A stretch of 64,000 bases of DNA from JANQOH01 sp965242575 (lineage in GTDB: Bacteria; Pseudomonadota; Alphaproteobacteria; UBA7887). The position numbers and the translations under genes were made by a program. Positions 1 through 8,932 of the stretch are shown here, piece by piece. The notes under the pieces were generated by a model. The model ran no database searches, had not been told where the DNA came from, and saw only the letters and a list, made by a program, of their open reading frames with translations. Each line of letters starts with the position of its first letter. Position 1 is the first letter of the stretch. The stretch spans positions 620,001 through 684,000 of the forward strand of contig OZ251461.1 of the NCBI GenBank assembly GCA_965242575.1. The letters are read 5' to 3'.

Positions 1-2
1 GC

Positions 3-2699
3 GTGCGGGGAGTCGCCGCCACCAACATGTTCGGCGGCAGCGCGCGCGAGATGCGGGTCATCATCGACCCCGACCGGATGGCGCTTTACGGCCTCACCGT
101 GGCCGACGTGGTGGAGTCGCTCCGCGCCGCCAACGCCTCCGTCTCCGCCGGCGACGTCGAGGAGGGCAAACGCCGCTACGTGGTGCGCGCCGAGGGCGAG
201 TTCGAGACCGTCGACCACGTCAAGCGCGTCGTGCTGACCAGCGACGCGAGCGGCGCGACGGGCCGCATCGGGCGCGTCACCGTCGGCGACATCGCCGACG
301 TCCGGTTCGAATACAAGGAGCCGCGCGCCAACATCCGCTTCCTCGCCGAGGACTCGCTCGCGGTCAACGCCGTCCGCAGCAACGGCGCCAACGTCATCGA
401 GACGATGGAGGGCATCCAGGAGGCGGTGCGCGAGCTCAACGAGACGGCGATACCCGAAGCCGGACTCGTCATGAGCCAAGTCTATGACGAGACGGTCTAC
501 ATCAAGTCGTCGATCTCGCTGGTGCGGCAGAACATCTGGGTCGGCGGCGCGCTGGCGGCCATGGTCCTGCTGGTCTTCCTGCGCTCGCTACGCGCCACCC
601 TGGTGGTGTCGATGGCGATCCCCATATCGGTCGTCGCCGCCTTCGTCGCGATGGCGGCGATGGGGCGGTCGATCAACGTCATCTCGCTCGCCGGCATCGC
701 CTTCGCCGTCGGCATGGTGGTCGACGCCGCCATCGTCGTGCTGGAGAACATCTACCGCCACCGCGAGCTCGGGCTGCGCCCGGTGGAGGCCGCCTACAAG
801 GGCGCGACCCAGGTGTGGAGCGCCGTCATGGTCTCGGCGCTCACCACGGTCCTGGTCTTTATCCCCATCCTGGTGATGGAGCTGGAGGCGGGGCAGCTGT
901 TCCGCGACATCGCGGTGGCGATCTCGGTCGCCGTGCTCGCCTCGCTCGCCGTCTCCATCACCGTCATCCCCGCCCTGTCGAAGGAGATGCTGCGGCGCGC
1001 CGTCGTCAGCGAGAGGCGGGTGCGGCTGCCGGTGCTCGACCATTTCGCGCGGCTCGTCGCGGCGCTGATCATGGGCTATGCGCGCCTGGTCATCCGCTCG
1101 CGCCCGGCGGCGCTGGTGGTCGCCTGCGGGCTGGTCATCGGCGCCGGCTGGGCCAGCTGGCAATTGCTGCCCAAGCTCGAATACCTCCCCGGCGGCAACC
1201 GCAACCTGATCTTCGGGATCATGATCCCGCCGCCGGGCTACAACCTGGACACCATGACCGAGATCGGGCGCCGGGTGGAGGACCGCGTGCGCCACCTGTG
1301 GGGCAGCGAGACCGGCCCCGAACCCGAACCCGGCGGCCCGCCGAAGATCCGCAACTACTTTTTCGTCGCGCTGCCCTCGCGCACTATCTTCGGCGCCGGG
1401 ACCTATGACGAGACCGCCGACCGCGTCTCCGAACTGATCCCGGTGCTCCAGCAATCGCTGGCCGGCGAGCCGGGGACCATCGGGTTTTTCACCCAGCCCA
1501 GCCTGTTCGACCGCGACATCACCGGCGGGCGGTCGATCAAGCTCGACATCTCCGGCCCCGACCTCGAGGACGTGGTGCTGACGGCGCAAAGCGCGTTCGG
1601 GCTGACCCTGGGCGCCCTGCCGCCGGCGCGCGGCAACCAGGTGCGCCCCATCCCCGGCATCGAACTCGGCTCGCCCGAGGTGCGGGTGGTGCCGGACCGC
1701 GTGCGCCTCGCCGACAACGGCGTGTCCGCGCGCGCCCTGGGGCTGAGCATCGACGCCTTCAACGACGGCCTGCGGGTGGACGAGATCACCGTCGACGGGC
1801 GGCGCACCGACCTCACCCTGCGCGGCCCGGAGGACAAGATCGACCGCACCCAGGGGATCGACAACCTGCCGGTGCTCACCGCCAGCGGGCGCATACTGCC
1901 GGTGCAGATGCTCGCCGACGTGCGCATCACCTCCGGCCCGACCGAAATCCGCCACCTCGAGCGCGAGCGGACGATCACGCTGGTGATCGGCCCGTCGCCC
2001 GAAGTCTCGCTGGAGGAGGCGATCGAGATCGTCCAGGCGCAGGTGATCGACAAACTCCAGGCCGGCGGGCTGCCGGCCGGGGTGAAGCTGCGCATGTCCG
2101 GCTCCGCCGCGCAGCTCGACGTCACCTTCGAAGCCATGGTGACCAACCTGATGGTCTCGGTGGTGATCGTCTATCTGCTGATGGCGGTGCTGTTCGAGAG
2201 CTTCCTCTACCCGTTCATCATCATGCTGTCGGTGCCGCTGGCGACCGCCGGCGGGATGCTCGGCCTGGCGGTGCTCAACCTCTATCTCGGCGCGATGGGC
2301 AAGCTCCAGCCGCTCGACATGCTCACCATGCTGGGCTTCATCATCCTCGTCGGAATCGTCGTCAACAACGCCATCCTGCTCGTCGACCAGACGCTGAAGC
2401 ACGTCCGCGACGAGGGGATGGCGCCGGGCGACGCCATCCTCGAATCGACTCGCAACCGCCTGCGGCCGATCTTCATGTCCACGCTGACGAGCATTTTCGG
2501 CATGATGCCGCTGGTGCTGGTCCCCGGCGCCGGGTCGGAGCTCTACCGCGGCCTCGGCTCGGTGGTGGTCGGCGGCCTGTCGCTGTCGGCGCTGCTGACC
2601 TTGCTGATCATCCCGGCGCTGCTCGCGCTCCTCGTCCCCCGGCGGGCGCCGGCGCCGCGCCGCGACGCGGTCCTCGCCGCGGCGCAGGCCGCCGAATGA
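3..2699 (+). CDS. RND efflux transporter, C-terminal ~898 residues (partial)
   Basis: Inner-membrane RND exporter of the HAE1/AcrB type, which uses the proton gradient to push substrates out of the periplasm, usually with an adaptor protein and an outer-membrane channel. The frame is open at the left edge, so roughly the first 130-150 residues of a ~1,040-residue protein lie outside the window. Visible parts are periplasmic porter loops, a first membrane bundle from about residue 177 (motif GMVVDAAIVVLEN near 236, with Asp-Ala where many relatives have Asp-Asp), a second periplasmic domain from about 390, and a second membrane bundle from about 712 (LVGIVVNNAILLVD near 780). The TGA overlaps the ATG of the next gene, so translation is probably coupled. 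The substrate cannot be told. Confidence 0.93.
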   Translation: MRGVAATNMFGGSAREMRVIIDPDRMALYGLTVADVVESLRAANASVSAGDVEEGKRRYVVRAEGEFETVDHVKRVVLTSDASGATGRIGRVTVGDIADVRFEYKEPRANIRFLAEDSLAVNAVRSNGANVIETMEGIQEAVRELNETAIPEAGLVMSQVYDETVYIKSSISLVRQNIWVGGALAAMVLLVFLRSLRATLVVSMAIPISVVAAFVAMAAMGRSINVISLAGIAFAVGMVVDAAIVVLENIYRHRELGLRPVEAAYKGATQVWSAVMVSALTTVLVFIPILVMELEAGQLFRDIAVAISVAVLASLAVSITVIPALSKEMLRRAVVSERRVRLPVLDHFARLVAALIMGYARLVIRSRPAALVVACGLVIGAGWASWQLLPKLEYLPGGNRNLIFGIMIPPPGYNLDTMTEIGRRVEDRVRHLWGSETGPEPEPGGPPKIRNYFFVALPSRTIFGAGTYDETADRVSELIPVLQQSLAGEPGTIGFFTQPSLFDRDITGGRSIKLDISGPDLEDVVLTAQSAFGLTLGALPPARGNQVRPIPGIELGSPEVRVVPDRVRLADNGVSARALGLSIDAFNDGLRVDEITVDGRRTDLTLRGPEDKIDRTQGIDNLPVLTASGRILPVQMLADVRITSGPTEIRHLERERTITLVIGPSPEVSLEEAIEIVQAQVIDKLQAGGLPAGVKLRMSGSAAQLDVTFEAMVTNLMVSVVIVYLLMAVLFESFLYPFIIMLSVPLATAGGMLGLAVLNLYLGAMGKLQPLDMLTMLGFIILVGIVVNNAILLVDQTLKHVRDEGMAPGDAILESTRNRLRPIFMSTLTSIFGMMPLVLVPGAGSELYRGLGSVVVGGLSLSALLTLLIIPALLALLVPRRAPAPRRDAVLAAAQAAE

Positions 2700-3778
2700 G
2701 CGCGGAGGGCGCGGCCCGCGAGATCCGCTGCCGGGAGTTCGCCGCATACGGCGCGCCGCTCGCCGCCGGACGCCGTCCGCTTCCCGAGCCCCGGGGCCGC
2801 GAGGCGCTGGTGCGCGTCCGCAATTGCGGCGTGTGCCACAGCGACATCCACATCCAGGACGGCCATTTCGCCCTCGGCGGCGGCAAGCGGCTCGACATCT
2901 CCTCGGGCCGGCCGCTGCCCTTCACCCTGGGCCACGAGGTCGAGGGCGAGGTCGCGGCGCTGGGGCCGGACGCCGACGGCGCCGGGGTGGGAGACCGCGT
3001 CGTCGTCTATCCGTGGATCGGCTGCGGCGCCTGCGCCACCTGCGCCCGGGGCGACGAGCACATGTGCAACCGCCCGCGCAACATCGGCGTCAACCTGCAT
3101 GGCGGCTACGCCGACCATTGCCTGGTTCCGGATTCGAAATACCTGTTCGGCTACGGGAGCGTCGACCCGGCGCTGGCGGCGACCTACGCCTGTTCGGGGA
3201 TCACCGCCTACGGGGCGCTGGCGAAACTCGCGCCGCCGGCGGAGGACGGCCCAGTCATGATCGTCGGCATGGGCGGCGTCGGCATGGCGGCCCTCGCCTT
3301 CGCGCGGGCGCTGTTTCCGTCCGCGCCGCCGCTGGCGGCCGACATCGACCCGGCGAAGCGCCGCGCGGCGCTCGAGGCGGGCGCGGCGGAGGCGTTCGAC
3401 AGCGCCGACCCGGCGGCGGCCAAGGCGGTGCGCAAGGCGACCGGCGGCGGGTGCGCCGGGGTGGTGGATTTCGTCGGCTCCGAGTCGTCGTTCGGTTTCG
3501 CCGACGCGGTCGCGCGCAAGGGCGGGCGCATCGTCGTCGTCGGGCTGATCGGCGGCCGCATGTCGATGCCGCTGCCGATGTTCCCTTTGCGCGCGCTCAC
3601 GGTTTCGGGTTCGCTGGTCGGCTCGCCGGCGCAGTTCGCCGACATGATGGCGCTGGTCCGCGCCGGCCGGGTTTCGCCGACGCCGGTGCGCCGCCGCCCG
3701 CTGGCCGAGGCCAATTCCGTCCTCGACGCGCTCCGCGCCGGCGAGATCGTCGGCCGCGCCGTCCTCGCGCCGGAATAG
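2696..3778 (+). CDS. Zinc-dependent alcohol dehydrogenase (MDR family)
   Basis: A 360-residue medium-chain dehydrogenase that should oxidise an alcohol or reduce an aldehyde with NAD(P). Zinc ligands are visible: the catalytic NCGVCHSD motif (Cys44, His48 region), the GHE motif at 79-81 and the four structural-zinc cysteines 110, 113, 116 and 124. The Rossmann glycine motif GMGGVGMAA lies near residue 190. The start is the ATG that overlaps the RND stop (ATGA), so the gene is the second member of that operon. Sequence alone does not give the substrate. The ATPase gene follows after 17 bases on the same strand. Confidence 0.93.
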   Translation: MSAEGAAREIRCREFAAYGAPLAAGRRPLPEPRGREALVRVRNCGVCHSDIHIQDGHFALGGGKRLDISSGRPLPFTLGHEVEGEVAALGPDADGAGVGDRVVVYPWIGCGACATCARGDEHMCNRPRNIGVNLHGGYADHCLVPDSKYLFGYGSVDPALAATYACSGITAYGALAKLAPPAEDGPVMIVGMGGVGMAALAFARALFPSAPPLAADIDPAKRRAALEAGAAEAFDSADPAAAKAVRKATGGGCAGVVDFVGSESSFGFADAVARKGGRIVVVGLIGGRMSMPLPMFPLRALTVSGSLVGSPAQFADMMALVRAGRVSPTPVRRRPLAEANSVLDALRAGEIVGRAVLAPE

Positions 3779-3795
3779 CGGAGCGTTCGCGGGCC

Positions 3796-5157
3796 ATGCT
3801 GAAGCGGCTGAAATTAACCAATTTCAAAAGCTGGTCGGAAGCCGACGTAAAATTCGGCCGAATTACCGGCCTGTTCGGCACGAATTCCTCGGGGAAATCC
3901 AGCTTCATACAGTTCCTGCTGCTTCTGAAACAAACTCGCGAGTCCAGCGATCGCGCGGCGGCTCTGGATCTGAATGGACGGCTGGTTGAACTCGGCACCG
4001 CCGAAGACGTGATTCATGCGCACGATTCGAAACTCGGAATGGCGTTCGATCTCGAATTCGAGCACCGCAATCGTCTTGAAGACAAGACGCTGATGCGCTT
4101 GATCGATAGTGCAAGCGAGGCAGCCTCGAACCGCGCGGTACGTGCAAGTTTGCACGTTTACAAGAGGGCGTTTCGAAGCCGATCGCTGACTCATTGTTTT
4201 GGCGACGCAAAGTTTCATCTGAAAGGAAATGATAAAAGCGATACCGGCTTCAATCTCCTGGCCGATACTTCGGGCCGGACCTTTTCGTTCGAGCGCACGA
4301 GAGGACGGCGATGGCCGCTACCAGGACCGGTCATGACCTACCGTTTCCCCGATCAGGCGCGTGCTTATTTTACGAACAGCGGCTTTCTTGCCGATCTGGA
4401 GGCGGCGTTCGAGGCGGCACTCGACAAAATTTACTATCTGGGTCCGCTGCGCGACCACCCGAAACGAGATTATCTTTGGTCGCGTTCTCGTCCCCGGGAC
4501 GTGGGCGCAAGGGGCGAGCGGACGATAGACGCAATTATCGCGGCGGAGGACGCGGGCGAGAAGCAGAATACCAAGTGGCGGGGACGCTTGCGACCGTTTT
4601 CCCACGTCGTCGCTCACTGGTTGCGCGAACTGGAGCTTGTCGACGGGTTTCGGGTTGTCGAAGTCGCCAAGGGATCGAACCGATGGGAGACGAAGATTCG
4701 TACCGCTACCGGCGGTGCGGAAGTCATGCTCACCGACGTGGGATTCGGCGTGTCCCAAGTGTTGCCGGTGATCGTGTTGCTGCATTACGTTCCGGAAGGA
4801 TCCACGGTTTTGTTGGAGCAACCGGAAATACACCTTCATCCGCTGGCGCAAACTGGCCTAGCGGATGTGATAGTAAATGCGGCGACTCATCGCAAGGTGC
4901 AGGTAATCGTAGAGAGTCACTCGGAGCACCTGCTTCTTCGTATTCAAAGGCGCGTCGCGGAGCGACGAATCGAATCCGACGATGTTGCGTTGTATTTTTG
5001 TGACGCCTCTCGAACCGAGTCTCGCGTCGAACCGCTCGACCTCGACATATTCGGGAATATCGGAAACTGGCCAGATCGTTTCATGGGCGATGCATTCACG
5101 GAGACGGCGGAAGCCGAACTCGCACGTCTGAAACGCATGAGAAACCACGCGCGATGA
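3796..5157 (+). CDS. AAA/ABC-type ATPase of the DUF3696-like group, putative defence protein
   Basis: A 453-residue ATPase resembling the OLD/RecF-like group. It has an N-terminal LTNFKSW strand, a Walker A motif GTNSSGKS at residues 28-35, a signature-like TDVGFGVSQVLPV near 313, a Walker B LLEQPEIHLHP near 338-348 and a switch ESHSEHL near 372. This arrangement (Walker A and B about 300 residues apart) is typical of DUF3696 ATPases found in defence and toxin-like cassettes. The ATG at 3796 is chosen because homology begins there; the frame remains open further upstream inside the adh gene. Base composition is visibly less GC-rich than the flanks. Its TGA overlaps the ATG of the PIN-like gene. 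That it is a defence sensor is inference. Confidence 0.85.
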   Translation: MLKRLKLTNFKSWSEADVKFGRITGLFGTNSSGKSSFIQFLLLLKQTRESSDRAAALDLNGRLVELGTAEDVIHAHDSKLGMAFDLEFEHRNRLEDKTLMRLIDSASEAASNRAVRASLHVYKRAFRSRSLTHCFGDAKFHLKGNDKSDTGFNLLADTSGRTFSFERTRGRRWPLPGPVMTYRFPDQARAYFTNSGFLADLEAAFEAALDKIYYLGPLRDHPKRDYLWSRSRPRDVGARGERTIDAIIAAEDAGEKQNTKWRGRLRPFSHVVAHWLRELELVDGFRVVEVAKGSNRWETKIRTATGGAEVMLTDVGFGVSQVLPVIVLLHYVPEGSTVLLEQPEIHLHPLAQTGLADVIVNAATHRKVQVIVESHSEHLLLRIQRRVAERRIESDDVALYFCDASRTESRVEPLDLDIFGNIGNWPDRFMGDAFTETAEAELARLKRMRNHAR

Positions 5158-5654
5158 CTCGGTGGGTGGTTGACACCAACGTGCCCATCGTCGCGAATGG
5201 GCGCAACGATGGGATCCATCCCGTCAGCTTGGATTGCCGAGACGCTACGGTCCGGTTTCTCGTTCGAATTCGCAAAAATAAAGAGAAGGTTATTCTCGAT
5301 AACGAAGGCGAGGTTCAGAAAGAATACAAGCGGCATCTGCAATCCTCCGGACAGCCCGGCGTCGGAGACCTGTTCTATCATGAAGTTCTGCGCAACCCGA
5401 CGATAGTCGAAAGAGTCGACCTTCCGAAACGCGGCGATGGCGAGTATCGGGATCTGCCCCAAGGCGTAATCGACTCGGGTTTCGATCGGAGCGACCGCAA
5501 ATTCGCGGCGCTGGCGAAACGCGAGAGCGCGCCCGTGGTCAACGCGGTCGACAGCGACTGGCTCGACGCGCAGAGCTTGCTGGCCGCCAACGGTATTCGT
5601 GTCGAATTCCTGTGCGGTTGCGATCCCAAGCTTTGGCGCGTTTGGGGCGCGTAA
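5154..5654 (+). CDS. PIN-like ribonuclease domain protein paired with the ATPase
   Basis: A 166-residue protein with PIN-fold landmarks: an N-terminal VVDTNVPIV with Asp7, an acidic helix with Glu53/Glu57, SDRKFAALA with Asp114, and VVNAVDSDW with Asp133/Asp135. These are the expected metal-binding acidic positions of a PIN nuclease, which would cut RNA. The gene overlaps the ATPase by 4 bases (ATGA), which implies coupled synthesis and a joint role, with the ATPase as sensor and the PIN protein as effector. It is longer than a typical VapC (about 130 residues) and has no RHH or AbrB antitoxin beside it, so a plain VapBC pair is unlikely. Function is inferred from motifs only. Confidence 0.75.
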   Translation: MTRWVVDTNVPIVANGRNDGIHPVSLDCRDATVRFLVRIRKNKEKVILDNEGEVQKEYKRHLQSSGQPGVGDLFYHEVLRNPTIVERVDLPKRGDGEYRDLPQGVIDSGFDRSDRKFAALAKRESAPVVNAVDSDWLDAQSLLAANGIRVEFLCGCDPKLWRVWGA

Positions 5655-5688
5655 GACCCCGCTCGAATCGTAACGCCGGTCGATCCGC

Positions 5689-6453
5689 TTATTCGGCCCC
5701 GCCTTCGTCGCCTGACCGCGGGATCGGCTTTACGGCGACTCCGCCGATCGCCTGCTCGGCGGCGATCAGCTCCACCGTCGCGACGTGGACGCGCCGGGGC
5801 GTGTCGAGCGCGTAGAGCATCGCCGCCGCGACGTCCTCCGGCTCCAGCAGTTCGAAGCCCGCGGACAGCCGCGCCACGGCCTCCGGATCGTCGATGGCGG
5901 TCTGGAAGAATTCGGTCCGCACCCGCCCGGGGCACAGTTCCGTCACCCGGATCCCCGACCCCAGCAACTCCACCCGCAAGTTCTGCGAGAACAGGTGCAC
6001 CGCCCCCTTCGATGCGCCGTAGATCGCCGTGAACAGCGGATACAACCCGGCCACCGAACCGATGTTGACGATATGCCCCCGGCCGCGCTCCCGCATTCCG
6101 GGCAGCGCCGCCCGCGTCGCATGGACGAGGGCGATGGCGTTGGTCGCGAGCGTCGCGTCGAGGTCGTCCGGCGCGGCGTCCAGGAACGACTCCATTCCCC
6201 GCCCTACCCCCGCCGAATTCACGAGAATATCGATCTCGCGCCCCTCCAGCGCGGCGTACACCGCATCGCGGTCGCGCAGGTCCAGGGCGAGCGTCTCGCA
6301 TCCCGTCTCGGCCGCCAGCGCCTCGAGCCGTTCGGCGCGGCGCCCGACGGCGACCACCTCGAGGCCGCGTCCGGCCAGCGCCCGGGCGCAGGCGCGCCCG
6401 ATGCCCGCCGTGGCGCCCGTCACCAGCGCCGACCGGTACTCGGCCATGGTCAC
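5689..6453 (-). CDS. SDR-family NAD(P)-dependent oxidoreductase
   Basis: A 254-residue short-chain dehydrogenase. Cofactor motif TGATAGIG is at residues 12-19, NSAG near 79-82, and the catalytic Ser133, Tyr145 and Lys149 (YGASK) are present, followed by PGRVRTEF near 175. The C-terminal PRRVHVATVEL segment resembles the YdfG-like serine/3-hydroxy acid dehydrogenase subgroup, but the substrate is not certain. The GTG start at 6453 overlaps the TGA of the thiamine-diphosphate enzyme gene (GTGA); an ATG two codons later is an equally good start. The coupling suggests that the SDR acts on the product of that enzyme. Confidence 0.9.
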   Translation of the reverse strand: MTMAEYRSALVTGATAGIGRACARALAGRGLEVVAVGRRAERLEALAAETGCETLALDLRDRDAVYAALEGREIDILVNSAGVGRGMESFLDAAPDDLDATLATNAIALVHATRAALPGMRERGRGHIVNIGSVAGLYPLFTAIYGASKGAVHLFSQNLRVELLGSGIRVTELCPGRVRTEFFQTAIDDPEAVARLSAGFELLEPEDVAAAMLYALDTPRRVHVATVELIAAEQAIGGVAVKPIPRSGDEGGAE

Positions 6454-8156
6454 GCCGGCGCGGGCTCCTCCTCCGCGCGCCGCGCGCGGGCGCGGATTTG
6501 CGACAGCGTGGTCCGCGCGGTTATCGCCTCCAGGCCCAGCCGGACCTCGATGACCGCGGGCTTGCCCGAGGCGCGGGCGCGCGCCAGCGCCGGCGCGAAT
6601 TCCGCCGTCGCCGCCACCGTCTCGCCATGCGCGCCGTAGGCGCGGGCGAGGGCGGCGAAATCCGGGTTGCGCAGGTCCGTGGCGACGGTCCGCCCCGGGT
6701 AATCGCGCTCCTGGTGCATGCGGATGGTGCCGAACGCGCCGTTGTTCACGACGACGACGATCACCGCCGCGCCGTGCAGGACCGCGGTGGCGAGTTCGTG
6801 GCCCGTCATCCCGAATCCGCCATCGCCGACGAAGACCACGACCTCGCGTTCGGGATGCGCGAGTTTGGCGGCGATCCCGGCGGGAACGCCGTAGCCCATC
6901 GCCCCCGAGGTCGGGCCGAGTTCGGAAGGGTGGACGCGGAAATTCCAGAACCGCTGCGGCCAGCCGGAGAAGTTCCCCGCGTCCAGCGCGACGATGGCGT
7001 CATTGGGCAACGCCTCCCGCGCCGCCGCCACGACCGCCGCCATGTCGACCGGGCCGGCGGCCGGCGGCGGCGCGAGGTCGGCGCGGCGGTCGGCGCGGAC
7101 CGCCTCCAGCCACCGCGCGCGGCCCGCTCCGCCCGGCGCGGGGTCGAGATCCCGCGCCGCCCGGGCGAATTCCGCCGCGCCGGCGGCGATCGACAGCGCG
7201 GGCTGGAACACCCGCCCGATCTCCCCCGGGTCGGGATGGACGTGGACGAGCTCCTGGCTCGGCGCGGGGGCCTCCAGCGCCGTGTAGCCGCGCGTCGTGA
7301 TCTCGCCCAGCCGCGCGCCGACGACCAGCAGCAGGTCGGCGGACTCGAGCCGCTTCGCCAGCGCCGGGGCGGCCGAGGTCGACAGGTCGCCGGCGTAGTT
7401 CGGATGCAGGTTGTCGAACAGGTCCTGGCGGCGGAACGACACGCAGACCGGCAGCGCGCCGGCTTCCGCGAAGGCGCGGATATCGGCGCAGGCGGCGGCG
7501 CTCCACCCCGAGCCGCCGAGCAGCATCAGCGGGCGTTCGCTGGCGGCGAGCCGCGCGCGCAGCGCCGCCAGCGCCGCCGGGCCGGGGTGCGGCCGCACCG
7601 CCTCGTAGCGCCGCCCGTCGGCGACGCGGACGGCGTCGCGCAGCATGTCCTCCGGCAGCGCTACGACGACCGGCCCCTGCCGTCCCGACGCGGCGGTTCG
7701 GAACGCGCGGTGGACGAGTTCGGGGATGCGCCGCGCGTCGTCGATCTGGATCGCGAGTTTGGCCATCGGCGGCTGGAACATGTGGCGGTAGTCGACCTCC
7801 TGGAAGCCTTCGCGGCCCGCCGCGCCGCGCGCCACCTGGCCCACGAACAGCACCATCGGCGTCGAGTCCTGCATGGCGGTGTGGACGCCGATGGCGGCGT
7901 TGCACGCGCCGGGGCCGCGGGTGACGAAGCACACTCCGGGCCGCCCCGTCGCCTTGCCCCAGGCCTCCGCCATGAACGCCGCGCCGCCCTCCTGCCGGCA
8001 GGCGACGGCGCGGATGCGGTTGCGCGCCCCGTAAAGCGCGTCCAGCGCCGCCAGGTAGCTTTCACCGGGGACGCAGAACACCGTGTCGACGCCGTGCAGG
8101 AGCAGCGAGTCGACGAGGACCTCGCCGCCGGTGCGTGGGTCGGGACTATTGCTCAT
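6450..8156 (-). CDS. Thiamine-diphosphate-dependent enzyme, acetolactate-synthase-like
   Basis: A 568-residue protein with the three-domain layout of the acetolactate synthase/pyruvate oxidase family: a pyrimidine-binding domain with the catalytic Glu56 in ACRQEGGAAF, a middle domain, and a C-terminal diphosphate-binding domain with GDGGFGMTG near residue 442 and VVNNGAFGT about 30 residues later. Members decarboxylate 2-oxo acids and transfer the C2 unit. No regulatory small subunit (ilvH/ilvN) adjoins, so this is probably a catabolic or specialised paralogue and not the biosynthetic acetolactate synthase. The ATG at 8156 is the start; the SDR gene follows with a 4-base overlap. Confidence 0.88.
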   Translation of the reverse strand: MSNSPDPRTGGEVLVDSLLLHGVDTVFCVPGESYLAALDALYGARNRIRAVACRQEGGAAFMAEAWGKATGRPGVCFVTRGPGACNAAIGVHTAMQDSTPMVLFVGQVARGAAGREGFQEVDYRHMFQPPMAKLAIQIDDARRIPELVHRAFRTAASGRQGPVVVALPEDMLRDAVRVADGRRYEAVRPHPGPAALAALRARLAASERPLMLLGGSGWSAAACADIRAFAEAGALPVCVSFRRQDLFDNLHPNYAGDLSTSAAPALAKRLESADLLLVVGARLGEITTRGYTALEAPAPSQELVHVHPDPGEIGRVFQPALSIAAGAAEFARAARDLDPAPGGAGRARWLEAVRADRRADLAPPPAAGPVDMAAVVAAAREALPNDAIVALDAGNFSGWPQRFWNFRVHPSELGPTSGAMGYGVPAGIAAKLAHPEREVVVFVGDGGFGMTGHELATAVLHGAAVIVVVVNNGAFGTIRMHQERDYPGRTVATDLRNPDFAALARAYGAHGETVAATAEFAPALARARASGKPAVIEVRLGLEAITARTTLSQIRARARRAEEEPAPA

Positions 8157-8196
8157 GTCGGTCCTTGGCGATCAGGGACGATTCCTGGCCGGATCG

Positions 8197-8682
8197 TCAA
8201 ATCGACAGCGAGAACGAACCGTCGAGGCCATTGTAAACCAGCACGCAGGAGGCGAGCAGATCACGACCGATGAGGGCGATCAGACCTTGAGATTCGAGGT
8301 TCGCTCCGTAGGCGCGCGGTGCGTTGAAGCGATGAGGGAAGCCGCCGATCTCGAACTGGCAAGCAAATATCGGCACGATTTCCCTATCGTGCGTAGCCGA
8401 GGTCATGGGGCCGGTATCGAGCAGAGGCAGACCGGTATTTTCCGCCGTTGTCCGATCAACGCAAGTTGCGCCGGCGCCAGTGTCGATCAGGGCTTGTCCC
8501 ACCACGGGGGCCGCGGGAGTCGGGATCGGGCCGGAGATGGATGCAGTCCGGGGTTCAAGCGGATACAACGCCACTTGCACCCTGGGCCCCAGAATTTGAA
8601 GCCCTTCGCCGGGAGGTACGGAAACGGGGTTACCGTCTCCATCCTTTCCTTCGCCCTCAAGGCGTGCGTTAAGGACGGCCAA
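8197..8682 (-). CDS. Retropepsin-like aspartic protease domain protein
   Basis: A 161-residue single-domain protein with the aspartyl-protease signature ALIDTGAGATCVD (DTGA at residues 67-70) and a second LIALIGRDLLAS element near 135-145, matching the half-pepsin (clan AA) fold that works as a dimer. No signal peptide or membrane segment is seen. The TTG start at 8682 lies inside the end of the preceding frame, so it is translationally coupled to the DUF5678-like gene. Small retropepsins next to DUF5678-like proteins recur in bacterial genomes, but their substrate is not known to me. Confidence 0.78.
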   Translation of the reverse strand: MAVLNARLEGEGKDGDGNPVSVPPGEGLQILGPRVQVALYPLEPRTASISGPIPTPAAPVVGQALIDTGAGATCVDRTTAENTGLPLLDTGPMTSATHDREIVPIFACQFEIGGFPHRFNAPRAYGANLESQGLIALIGRDLLASCVLVYNGLDGSFSLSI

Positions 8683-8932
8683 CGAGCGGAATTCCTAACG
8701 CCAACGCCGGGATGCTCGGCGGATCCGGATCTTCCGGATGCAGAACGGAACGGACCAAAAACGGACCGGCGCCGAACATCCGGGATCCTGCCCTTGCGCC
8801 CTGTTCGAAGGTCTCGAAATTTCCGTGCACGGCCTCCCCCTTGATCACGAGGTACTTTCCCGGATACTTCTCGGAAAGTTCCCGGAGGTTCTCCTTCAGA
8901 TAGGCTTTCTCGCGGGCGAGCGGGTCCGCCAT
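8669..8932 (-). CDS. Small DUF5678-like protein
   Basis: An 87-residue protein starting at ATG 8932, which is preceded by a strong ribosome-binding site (GGAGGGAAG). The segment LRELSEKYPGKYLVIKGEAV followed by the FETFEQGARAG and GPFLVRSV elements matches the short DUF5678 pattern (a beta-hairpin plus helix domain of unknown role). The C-terminus is proline-rich. The stop overlaps the start of the retropepsin-like gene by 14 bases. The same reading frame stays open upstream to 9367 and encodes a membrane/coiled-coil segment, so this protein could also be made as the tail of a longer product. Confidence 0.6.
   Translation of the reverse strand: MADPLAREKAYLKENLRELSEKYPGKYLVIKGEAVHGNFETFEQGARAGSRMFGAGPFLVRSVLHPEDPDPPSIPALALGIPLVGRP

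Noticed and set aside
588..2747. Very long minus-strand open frame across the RND gene
   Set aside because: It is an antisense GC-driven frame rich in Arg, His and Asp; the plus strand encodes a clear RND protein.
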